In this document: positions 44,397-51,756 of the stretch, one piece after another
Position numbering within the stretch: the first letter of the stretch is position 1
How the letters are laid out: every line of letters begins with the position of its first letter
Source: Pseudomonadota bacterium
Lineage (GTDB): Bacteria > Pseudomonadota > Alphaproteobacteria > Rhizobiales > MH13
Direction: 5' to 3'
Assembly: GCA_039024915.1 (NCBI GenBank)
Contig: JBCCPK010000002.1
Span: 310,001-374,000, forward strand
Length of the DNA: 64,000 bases
Made by a program: the position numbers and the translations under genes
Notes under the pieces: generated by a model
Databases searched by the model: none
Seen by the model: the letters and a program-made list of their open reading frames with translations, nothing else
Told to the model about the DNA's origin: nothing

Positions 44397-45095
44397 ATGG
44401 AAACCATGCGTTCCACGCAACCTTCCGTGCTGCTTTCCGAAACCGAATACAAGGTAAAATCAGGCGGATATGGTTACAGAAAGTCAGTCCACAAAGGGTG
44501 GATTCAACATTACTACCACCAGCACCTTAAGCCGGAAGGCTGGTCCGTTGACGCAGAAATCTTCCTTCAGAAGGTTGGTGAATGCGACAGCAATAACCGT
44601 GTTCGTGTGCGTGCCGTGAACCCCAAGGGCGGGATCGAAGCCGAGCGGTTTTTGAACCCAGTCAAGGACATGGCCATCGCGAATGTACTGTACGACTGGG
44701 CCATCGACTCCGGGTACAACATCATGTTCGATCCTGTGCCTTGGAAGAAAGGCAAGCGGTCGAAGCGGACACGGCTAGCTTTTCGGACCATCGTTGGTGA
44801 ACACCCGTTCGACTACCTCCCCAGCCCAACAATATTCTGGGCGATCGGTGTTTCAGCCTATCAGTTTCTTGCTTCAATGCCTCACCCCATGAAGGTGCAG
44901 GACATGATCGAGCTTATGGACAACGCCGGTCTGTCTCGAGCCCACAGGCTCCAGCAGCCCGGTGATGAACTGCTCTATGTGCCCGGCTCATTGATTCACC
45001 GACCCGGCCTTCCACCATACACCGCCGAAGTGTTGTTCGACGCGTTTTCGGAGGTGGACGTCGTAGGCGGCGACTGGCTTTGGACGCAGTACTGA
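44397..45095 (+). CDS. Hypothetical protein (232 aa)
   Basis: The ATG at 44397 follows AAGGAGTTTCCTC, a strong ribosome site. The product has no recognised domain. Notable stretches are SGGYGYRKSVHKGWIQHYYHQHL near 25-47 and DYLPSPTIFWAIGVSAYQFL near 138-157. It lies between the AlpA-like gene and the primase, so a role in element replication or maintenance is likely. Confidence 0.62.
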   Translation: METMRSTQPSVLLSETEYKVKSGGYGYRKSVHKGWIQHYYHQHLKPEGWSVDAEIFLQKVGECDSNNRVRVRAVNPKGGIEAERFLNPVKDMAIANVLYDWAIDSGYNIMFDPVPWKKGKRSKRTRLAFRTIVGEHPFDYLPSPTIFWAIGVSAYQFLASMPHPMKVQDMIELMDNAGLSRAHRLQQPGDELLYVPGSLIHRPGLPPYTAEVLFDAFSEVDVVGGDWLWTQY

Positions 45096-45149
45096 AACTT
45101 AGAGCGGCCTAACCGCCGCTCATTTCCCACAAAAAATTGGAGACCAACG

Positions 45150-46928
45150 ATGACGAACACCGTTCGCATCGACGGGGATCTTGCGTCCTCGTCAAAAACA
45201 AAAGCGGCCTGCGCATGGATCGATGCGGGAGCGCACGTGTTGGCCCTGCACGGTATCAATGAGAATGGCCATTGCACATGCGGCAACAAGCAATGCAAGT
45301 CGCCGGGCAAGCATCCTATTGCCGCCGAGTTCCCTCGCGGTCAGCACAGCGCAACGCGATCAAAGACCAAAATTAAGCGTGTGCTGAAGTCCTATCCTGA
45401 CTCCAACCTTGGCGTCGTACTTCCTGACGACATTGTGGCCCTTGATGTCGATGGCCCAGCGGGAAGGAAAACATACGAACAGCTAAACCTTCCAAAAACG
45501 GCCACAGTGCAAACCGGGAGGGGGACGCACCGCTATTTTCGGACGGGTAAGCCGCTCCCCGAGAAGCGCCAAAGCCTAGACGGGATCGACATCAAAGATA
45601 GCAGAGCTGGCTACATCGTTGCCCCACCGAGCAAGCACCATTCTGGCAAACGCTACAGGGTTAGGTCCGGCTCGACGGCGAAGATGGCGCTGTTGCCCAA
45701 CAGATTCATTAACGGTTTGAGGCCAAAGCGGTCCGCAACGGTCAATCTCGATCAGTCCGGTGTCGTCACCAAGGGCGGCCGCAACAGTGCGCTTGCAAGC
45801 TATGCCGGGTACTTCCGGCATAAGGGCCTTGGTGGAATGGGGCTCGAGCGGGTCCTCGGCACGCTCAACCAACAGATATGCAGCCCTCCATTAGATGGGG
45901 CTGAAGTCAGTCAGATTGTGCAGAGCATCGGCAACTACCAAGCTGGGTTTGAAGATGCTTTCGGCAGCCTCGTCGATGTCGAAGAGGAAGAGGTTCAGTA
46001 CCTCGCCGACCCCTACGTTGTGAAAGGGACAACCACCGTGCTCGACGGCAATATGGGCCAAGGAAAGTCGACCTTTACTGCAGCACTTGCAGCAGCCGTG
46101 ACGACGGGTAAGCCACCGCCATTTTTGGAGAGCATTGAGCAAGGCGGCGTTCTTTTCCTATCCGCAGAGGACGACCCAGCGAGGGTCTTAAAACCGCGTC
46201 TGGTGGAAAACGGTGCTGACGTTTCGAAGGTCCGCTACCAAGAAAAGGCCTTCACCCTGGATGCCAACGGCATGATGATGCTGCGTCAGGAGATCGAAGC
46301 GCATCGGCCTGTGCTGGTCGTTATTGATCCGATTATCGCCTACATGGATGCTGGCATCGATGGGAACAAAGCCAACGACACGATGCGTTTTATGGTCGAG
46401 CTGGACCTCATCGCCCGCGAATATGATGTCTCTATTCTGATTGTTAGGCATCTGCGCAAAGCCCGCGCGGACAACGCAATGCACCAGGGCATTGGCTCAA
46501 TTGCCATCTCCGCACGGGTCCGGTCTGGCCTCATCCTGGGCATACACCCGTATGATCCATCGAAACGAGCCATCGCGCATGCAAAAGCCAACTATTCGGA
46601 AGAAGGTCCAACAATCGTCTTCGAACTGCATAGTCAGAAAAAAGGGCGCCCACCCGTCGTGAAGTGGCACGAGGTCGACCCGGACATCACCAAAGATGAC
46701 CTTCTGTTTAAACAGCCGGGAACAGTCGGCAGACCAAGTGAGGAACGTGACTTTGCCAAGGAGTTCTTGCGCGAAGCCTTGTCCAAAGGCCCAGTTGAAA
46801 AGCGCAAACTCCTCCAGGCGGCAGAGGCTAGATCAATATCATCGGAAACCTTGAGGCGTGCAGCTGATGATATGAACATCATCAAACGCCGCGCAGAAAA
46901 GGGACGATCTGTATGGTCGCTGCCGTAA
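45150..46928 (+). CDS. Fused primase-polymerase and RepA/DnaB-like AAA ATPase replication protein
   Basis: The 592-residue protein has an N-terminal bifunctional primase/polymerase (Prim-Pol) domain at about 20-190: a Cys/His cluster CTCGNKQCKSPGKHP near 42-56, acidic metal site VALDVDG near 96-102, and GRGTHRYF near 123-130. The second half is a RecA-like ATPase of the AAA_25/RepA type with Walker A GNMGQGKST at 300-308 and Walker B VLVVIDPIIAY. The combined architecture is typical of satellite phages and integrative elements that replicate after excision. A strong terminator follows. Confidence 0.9.
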   Translation: MTNTVRIDGDLASSSKTKAACAWIDAGAHVLALHGINENGHCTCGNKQCKSPGKHPIAAEFPRGQHSATRSKTKIKRVLKSYPDSNLGVVLPDDIVALDVDGPAGRKTYEQLNLPKTATVQTGRGTHRYFRTGKPLPEKRQSLDGIDIKDSRAGYIVAPPSKHHSGKRYRVRSGSTAKMALLPNRFINGLRPKRSATVNLDQSGVVTKGGRNSALASYAGYFRHKGLGGMGLERVLGTLNQQICSPPLDGAEVSQIVQSIGNYQAGFEDAFGSLVDVEEEEVQYLADPYVVKGTTTVLDGNMGQGKSTFTAALAAAVTTGKPPPFLESIEQGGVLFLSAEDDPARVLKPRLVENGADVSKVRYQEKAFTLDANGMMMLRQEIEAHRPVLVVIDPIIAYMDAGIDGNKANDTMRFMVELDLIAREYDVSILIVRHLRKARADNAMHQGIGSIAISARVRSGLILGIHPYDPSKRAIAHAKANYSEEGPTIVFELHSQKKGRPPVVKWHEVDPDITKDDLLFKQPGTVGRPSEERDFAKEFLREALSKGPVEKRKLLQAAEARSISSETLRRAADDMNIIKRRAEKGRSVWSLP

Positions 46929-46950
46929 CCCTGGAAAACCAACTGCATTA

Positions 46951-46980
46951 GCGCCCGTCACCTTAGGCGGGCGTTTTTTT
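46951..46980 (+). terminator. Intrinsic terminator after the replication gene
   Basis: CGCCCG at 46952-46957 pairs with CGGGCG at 46968-46973 and is followed by TTTTTTT (46974-46980), a textbook Rho-independent terminator 23 bases after the stop codon. Confidence 0.9.
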
Positions 46981-47614
46981 GTGCCCACTTGTTCAGAACT
47001 CGGTCATGCGCATCCCTTTTGAACAAGTGAGCGCTCCAGCCGATGAGGCACATGCAGTCTCTCAAAAATGTGCATGAAGGATCATTGTGAACAACCACAA
47101 TCGGCTACAGGTCCAAAACCTTAGCAGTCGATATGCCTGCTTGTCCGCGCCTAGGGAGGTCGCGATTAAAAAAACGCCCTCCCCCATCCCCCTGTGGTTG
47201 ATCACATCCAGCGCTCTCAGGTGAGCAGGTCATGACCATCAAGACCGACACGCTGACTAATGATCAGCCTATCGAAATCGAGGGCACCGCGAATTAGGCA
47301 ACCCGATCAATAGGTCCGGTCTGGCCATCACCTGGGGCTACCTGTCCTGGGTGTCGGTTGGGTAGCAAAATGGGTATTTTGGGATGCATCCGGCGTCGGT
47401 CGAGTCCGTCCAGCGCCCATGGACGCGAGCCGACAGCGCCACAGAGGAGCAACGTCCATTTTCATCCCAGGAGGCGCGCTAAGGCGCTCGCCGGTAGGTG
47501 AACCTCGGAAATCAGTGCGAATGGCGCTACTGGCTCTCCTGCTCGCCGAAAAGAGCCTACGCAACGCTGCCGCACGCGCCTAAGCCCGTCTCCCGGCTGG
47601 ATTGGTTACAGACG
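46981..47614. other. Non-coding region with inverted repeats; candidate origin of replication of the element
   Basis: These 634 bases lie downstream of the primase/ATPase gene. CACTTGTTCA at 46986-46995 mirrors TGAACAAGTG at 47020-47029, and ATTGTG at 47084-47089 mirrors CACAAT at 47096-47101. A 21-codon frame at 47232-47297 (MTIKTDTLTNDQPIEIEGTAN) may be a gene remnant. Otherwise I see no gene. Placement beside a Prim-Pol replication gene suggests an origin, but no iteron array is obvious. Confidence 0.4.
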
Positions 47615-47914
47615 CTATTCCCACTCGCCAGCTTCATACCTGCGCCATAGCTCACGGCGAACACGTCGCCAGATGCCTTGCTTCAGCGCCTCGCTCCGAC
47701 GCCATGCGCGATCTTCCTCCATCATCGCTACATCCTCAGCGCGTTCGCCATGCTCGGCGATCAATGCATCGACCATGCGATCGATATCGGCCTTCGGGAT
47801 GAAGAGGGGTTTGAGGCGAAAGCGCCAGAGCTGCCAGAGACCCACCAGCCCAAAAACGCCAGCAACCAAGACGACCATTGGATGCGAACTGACGAACTCG
47901 AATAGCACAAGCAT
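47615..47914 (-). CDS. Small single-span membrane protein (99 aa)
   Basis: The 99-residue protein has one membrane segment at about 12-30 (MVVLVAGVFGLVGLWQLW) followed by a charged cytoplasmic tail (AEHGERAEDVAMMEEDRAWRRSEALKQG). It is divergent from the Xre-type regulator, with the operator-like repeats between. The family is not recognised. It may be controlled by that regulator. Confidence 0.65.
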   Translation of the reverse strand: MLVLFEFVSSHPMVVLVAGVFGLVGLWQLWRFRLKPLFIPKADIDRMVDALIAEHGERAEDVAMMEEDRAWRRSEALKQGIWRRVRRELWRRYEAGEWE

Positions 47915-47932
47915 CTGGTAGCCACAGGATTT

Positions 47933-47995
47933 GTTCTGGTTAGACAGAACGTATCCTACATGGACGCAGTCAGGCCGTCAGGAACATTTTGTTCC
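47933..47995. promoter_or_regulatory. Two operator-like inverted repeats between the divergent membrane-protein and Xre genes
   Basis: GTTCTG at 47933-47938 mirrors CAGAAC at 47945-47950, and GGAACA at 47981-47986 mirrors TGTTCC at 47990-47995. Both share GTTC/GAAC half-sites. The second ends two bases before the regulator start codon, a typical position for autorepression. Confidence 0.55.
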
Positions 47996-47997
47996 GC

Positions 47998-48330
47998 ATG
48001 GAGATATTCGCGAACAACCTGAAACGTCGGGCGCAAGAGCTTGGGCTATCGAACGCGGAGGTAGCGCGTCGTGCTGGGTTGAGCGAACGCCGATACGCGC
48101 ACTACGCAAGTGGCCGAAATGAGCCAGATTTGGCCATGCTGCTAAAAATCGCTGAAGTGCTGCAGTCGACGCCGAACGATCTTCTAAGCCTTGCCGATCA
48201 CACGCAGGCCAAAGGCGCAAGAGAAACGCTGTTGGAGCGACTACAGGCCGTTGCCCATGTGATGAACGAAGATGACCTGAAGGCAGCTATTGCGCAGGCC
48301 GAGGCCGTCGTCTCAATGAGACGTCGATAA
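47998..48330 (+). CDS. Xre/Cro-family helix-turn-helix regulator
   Basis: The 110-residue protein (ATG at 47998) has an HTH_3 domain at about 5-60 (NNLKRRAQELGLSNAEVARRAGLSERRYAHYASGRNEPDLAMLLKIAEVL) and a short C-terminal helix pair. It probably represses its own gene and the divergent membrane-protein gene through the GTTC/GAAC repeats. Confidence 0.85.
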   Translation: MEIFANNLKRRAQELGLSNAEVARRAGLSERRYAHYASGRNEPDLAMLLKIAEVLQSTPNDLLSLADHTQAKGARETLLERLQAVAHVMNEDDLKAAIAQAEAVVSMRRR

Positions 48331-48364
48331 TCTAACCAGCATGCTCGCTAGCGAGTGGCACTGA

Positions 48365-48901
48365 TCAGCCGAAAGGTTTCCTGTCTTTCGATGCAACAGG
48401 AAAAATGCCCGACAACGACGAATGAACGATCGGCAACAAATCGAAGCCGTAGAACGCGTCGAGTTTTGTGGCGTCCGCCAGCCAAATCTCGTCAAAGCCT
48501 GCGTCGTCTGGCTCATCGGTGTCAGTCGTATGCACGAATGACTCGATCGGAACGTCTTCTAGCACGATCACCAGGATTTTTCGATCGCACCCCGACCATG
48601 ACTTAGCTGCTAATTTGCGGCTTTTCGTATCGATCAACCGCAGCAATTCCCAAAAGACGTCTTCGTCATCGGCCCATTCTTCTCCTTCGATGATACGCCG
48701 GTGGCTCATATCTCGAGGATCAAACTTTAGCCTCGTCAACTCGATCCCAACTCGCCTGCCCCTGGTGTCTCTGCCAATGAAATCAGGAGTTTCGTTGTCT
48801 ATGATGTCGAATACTTCCTCTGCCGTTACCTGCCGGAATGCCCACAAAAAGTGATTGAGGTGCACTCGCTCAGTTTCTTTTTTCTGTTGCTCTGAGTTCA
48901 T
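48365..48901 (-). CDS. Putative PD-(D/E)xK nuclease-like hypothetical protein (178 aa)
   Basis: The start is ATG at 48901, with GGGAGAG upstream. The longer frame would cross the opposite-strand gene at 48990. The protein contains DNETPDFIGRDTRGRRVGIELTRL near residues 30-55. The pattern E-x-PDF followed about a dozen residues later by E-L-T resembles the metal-binding core of restriction-endonuclease-like folds. The rest is acidic. Function is not established. It lies within the defence-rich part of the island. Confidence 0.6.
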   Translation of the reverse strand: MNSEQQKKETERVHLNHFLWAFRQVTAEEVFDIIDNETPDFIGRDTRGRRVGIELTRLKFDPRDMSHRRIIEGEEWADDEDVFWELLRLIDTKSRKLAAKSWSGCDRKILVIVLEDVPIESFVHTTDTDEPDDAGFDEIWLADATKLDAFYGFDLLPIVHSSLSGIFPVASKDRKPFG

Positions 48902-48989
48902 CACTCGCTCTCCCAACGGGCTTTTCCCTGACAAGGCTTCCGAGGTCATCTTATCAGAATGATCGTCCAACCAACCAAGGAGACGATCA

Positions 48990-49196
48990 ATGGCTGACAT
49001 CATCACCCTCAAGCAGCTCTGCACCGAACTGAAGCTTGACCCCAGGGAGGCCCGTGAACGCCTACGTGCTGCTGCCCGTGAACCGAAAAAGCACCCCGAA
49101 CTGGCGAAGCTGCACAAACCGCGTGCCCCGTGGAGCTGGGTCAAAGGATCGGCTGGGGAGAAGGAAGCGCGTGCGCTGTTCGCTGCCAAGGCCTAA
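48990..49196 (+). CDS. Small hypothetical protein (68 aa)
   Basis: The ATG at 48990 follows AGGAGACGATCA, a strong ribosome site. The 68-residue basic product (ITLKQLCTELKLDPREARERLRAAAREP) starts with a helix-turn-helix-like segment and ends in an AKA-rich tail. It looks like a small DNA-binding protein of mobile elements. The target is unknown. Confidence 0.65.
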   Translation: MADIITLKQLCTELKLDPREARERLRAAAREPKKHPELAKLHKPRAPWSWVKGSAGEKEARALFAAKA

Positions 49197-49523
49197 CAAC
49201 CCAGCCGCCGTCACTGCCTGCCGCGCTTAAGCAGTGTGCGGCAGGTGAGCGCTCAGATGCACGACAGGACGGCGCATTCAACTTGAACATCGACGACTAG
49301 ATCCACGAGCGTTGTCCGACGACAAACGGTAGAGTTTATCCATCACCCTTCTGACGGCCTATCCGTCTTTTCACCCGGACATCCGGCGCGCGTAATCTTC
49401 CGGGTGCTTCGGCTTCGCTTGTTGTTCTGCAGCAAATGTCCCAGCAAGCCCGATTGAGCGTAAGACGGTGATTTCCAGCGGATCAATCAAGCTGCCTCTC
49501 GGACACATTCAACCGAGCTTCTT
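49197..49523. other. Intergenic region with a hairpin
   Basis: CCTGCCGC at 49217-49224 pairs with GCGGCAGG at 49238-49245, a possible terminator for the small gene upstream, without a T tract. The remaining 270 bases hold no gene I can support. Confidence 0.45.
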
Positions 49524-50318
49524 TTACCGAATGCGTTCAAGAAAGCACAAGACGATCCGATAGGCAGGTTCGTAGCAGGCCAAGACCTGTTCGTCTGGAT
49601 CGACTTCGCCGTGAAGTAGGGCGTTCCGCATGGCGTAAAGCGTTTCGACCAGCCCAGCCAAAAGGTCTTCAGCTGTACACTGAAACTGCATGGTCGACAT
49701 ATCCAGAGCCGGACCACTACCTTGAACAAGGTCCATCATTGGGCGCGGGTTGCAAGCGTCGTAGAACTGGCGAAGGGTGGTGCGCTGTGGTTCCGACAAA
49801 GCGTCATTGAACGCAGGCAGTGCGTAAATCTCGTTTGGGTCGTAGCTTGGCTGCGTGTGTTGCAGTTTCACGTGCCCGGTGCGGATCGACACAACAGTGA
49901 TTTCATACTGTCCGCCAGCTTTACGCGCGGTGTATCTCTGCCCGCTACGTTCCGTCTCATCACTGCGCCAGCCGACAAGCGGATTGATGCAAACTTGCCT
50001 AAGCGACACCCGCTCTCGACGACCCTTGGGAGTGACTTCGAAGTGGATGGCATCAAGCATCTGTTGCAGGTCGCAGACAGCCAGCTTAAGCCGTTCCGCT
50101 TCGGCCGTTCCGTTGCCGTTATCAAGCAAAGGCAGGACCCGGCGGCGTAGTCGGCTGTTGTGGTGGCGCACCGCAAAGTTGAGCATCGCGCGTTCCGTGG
50201 TCTCGCCGCTGTCGTGCCGATACCATGCATTGAATGCGGCCCATGCTTTAACAAACGGACCGATGTAGTCGATTTCGGCCCGGTTCATCCATTCTTGAGC
50301 GTGGGGAGGAAGCGCCAT
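49524..50318 (-). CDS. HEPN-like protein encoded with the restriction-modification genes
   Basis: The 264-residue protein has an N-terminal helical region (YIGPFVKAWAAFNAWYRHDSG near 18-38) and a C-terminal helix with YAMRNALLHGEVDPDEQVL near 230-248. That Rx4H-type motif is typical of HEPN ribonuclease or RNA-binding folds. Its ATG overlaps the last base of the hsdS gene, so it is the third gene of the methylase-S operon. A role as an accessory or abortive toxin is possible. HEPN assignment from one motif is tentative. Confidence 0.6.
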   Translation of the reverse strand: MALPPHAQEWMNRAEIDYIGPFVKAWAAFNAWYRHDSGETTERAMLNFAVRHHNSRLRRRVLPLLDNGNGTAEAERLKLAVCDLQQMLDAIHFEVTPKGRRERVSLRQVCINPLVGWRSDETERSGQRYTARKAGGQYEITVVSIRTGHVKLQHTQPSYDPNEIYALPAFNDALSEPQRTTLRQFYDACNPRPMMDLVQGSGPALDMSTMQFQCTAEDLLAGLVETLYAMRNALLHGEVDPDEQVLACYEPAYRIVLCFLERIR

Positions 50319-51748
50319 TACTCTGCCCCCTCTGCTTCGTCGAGGAAGGCCATCGCCGCGTCTTCGCCTTCTTCAATGGCGATCTCGACGGCGCGCTTTG
50401 CGGCTTCGAGAAGTTGACGGGCCTTGTGGCGCGCGGCGAAGCCGTCCTGCACGATGGTTGTGATCTGGTCAGAGACACCGGCCACCGCGTCCGGCACGGG
50501 GATCGACAGCAAATCCCGTTCGCTGAAACGTGGGTGCTGTGAGCCGTCCTGACACCATTTCAAGATGGTCTGCGCCGGGGTCGCACGCAGGAACACCATG
50601 AGGGTTTCAGGGGAGATATTGGCCTGTCCCGTCTTGGGACGCAGCACGATGAACTCGGACGAGCCGACCGAGGGTATGTCGTCACCCGTGCGCACCACGG
50701 CCACTTCCCGCAGGTATGCCCGCAGCCGGGATATCGCGACATCGCCATCCTTGAAGCTCTTCTTGACGCTGCCGATCTCGCCTGCGGCCTGCGGTTCCTT
50801 CTCGGCGTCCAGCAACGGCACCAGAGCATTGGTTACGTCGTAGTTACGGACCAGCTTCTCACGTGGCGCACGGTCGGGCACGAACATGTCGCGGATGCTG
50901 TCCACGCGGTCGCCAAGCGCCTGCCCCGGAAGCGCCGCGAGCGATTGCCGAACCTGCTCCTTGGTGGGCATGAAATACTGCGCATCCAAGCGCCCGGCGG
51001 CGAAGGCGTTACTGGCGCGGGCGGAGTAGCTGAGCGGTTCCGGTGGCGTCCAGTCCGCCAGCCCAAGCGCCTCAAGCAGAGTTTCTTCGGCCTGAGTGAA
51101 GAACTGCCCGACAGCTTCGTTCCGATCATAGGCATCCTTCGCTAGCGCCCCCACCTTTTCCTCAAGGGCCGTTGAAAAGCGGGGAACACTGATGCGCTCG
51201 ATCATCCATAGGAAAATATGCTGCTGAACGCTGCCTACCGGCAGGCGGTCGACCTGTGTTTGACCGAATGATGAAGACAAGAAAGCGGCCAGATAGAAGG
51301 GGCAAACGCTGGCCGGAATGATCTTCGCGATATCCTGATTGGAGTTGACGGGATATTCCCAAGTATCGAGCGCGACTGCCACGCTTCCCACACTCCCTGA
51401 CATGGACAGAAGGACCATACCGGGGGTCACTTCTGACTTATGCAATAGAGTGTGGGCCTCCGGCGATATGCGAAGCACATCGGCGAAGTTGATAAAATCA
51501 CCAGCAAAATTTGTTCCCCGCAGGAACGGGATGCCCTCATCCTGATATTCGAACTCGTTTGTAAGCGCATACGCGCCGAAGCTACGCACGTCGGAAGCGA
51601 TGTCGTTGACCTTCTCTGGGTTCCGGCTCGCGATCAGAGCATCCGCCGCAAGCGCGTCACGAGAGAAGTAGGGGCTATCGATGCGGATATCGCGATTGTC
51701 CGACTTCACTTCCGAGAAGGGTAGTACTGAGGCTTCCAGCCCCTCCAA
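50318..51748 (-). CDS. hsdS: Type I restriction-modification specificity subunit (HsdS)
   Basis: The 476-residue protein carries two target-recognition domains separated by a helical spacer, as in HsdS. The first is about 30-220 (FLRGTNFAGDFINFADVLRIS, MVLLSMSGSVGSVAVAL, LPVGSVQQHIFLWMIERISVP). The second is about 290-430 (VKKSFKDGDVAISRLRAYLREVAVV, SSEFIVLRPK, RFSERDLLSIPVPD). Each TRD reads half of a bipartite DNA target. It starts eight bases after the methylase stop. The acidic C-terminal tail is unusual. Confidence 0.88.
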   Translation of the reverse strand: MEGLEASVLPFSEVKSDNRDIRIDSPYFSRDALAADALIASRNPEKVNDIASDVRSFGAYALTNEFEYQDEGIPFLRGTNFAGDFINFADVLRISPEAHTLLHKSEVTPGMVLLSMSGSVGSVAVALDTWEYPVNSNQDIAKIIPASVCPFYLAAFLSSSFGQTQVDRLPVGSVQQHIFLWMIERISVPRFSTALEEKVGALAKDAYDRNEAVGQFFTQAEETLLEALGLADWTPPEPLSYSARASNAFAAGRLDAQYFMPTKEQVRQSLAALPGQALGDRVDSIRDMFVPDRAPREKLVRNYDVTNALVPLLDAEKEPQAAGEIGSVKKSFKDGDVAISRLRAYLREVAVVRTGDDIPSVGSSEFIVLRPKTGQANISPETLMVFLRATPAQTILKWCQDGSQHPRFSERDLLSIPVPDAVAGVSDQITTIVQDGFAARHKARQLLEAAKRAVEIAIEEGEDAAMAFLDEAEGAE

Positions 51749-51756
51749 CAGTGTGC

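Noticed and set aside
47328-47582. Open frames in the non-coding region after the replication gene
   Set aside because: The 78-codon minus-strand frame and the 20-codon plus-strand frame lack ribosome sites and conserved features.
48902-49189. N-terminal extension of the nuclease-like protein
   Set aside because: It would be antisense to the 68-aa gene at 48990, which has a strong ribosome site. The extension is Ser/Arg-rich and unnatural.
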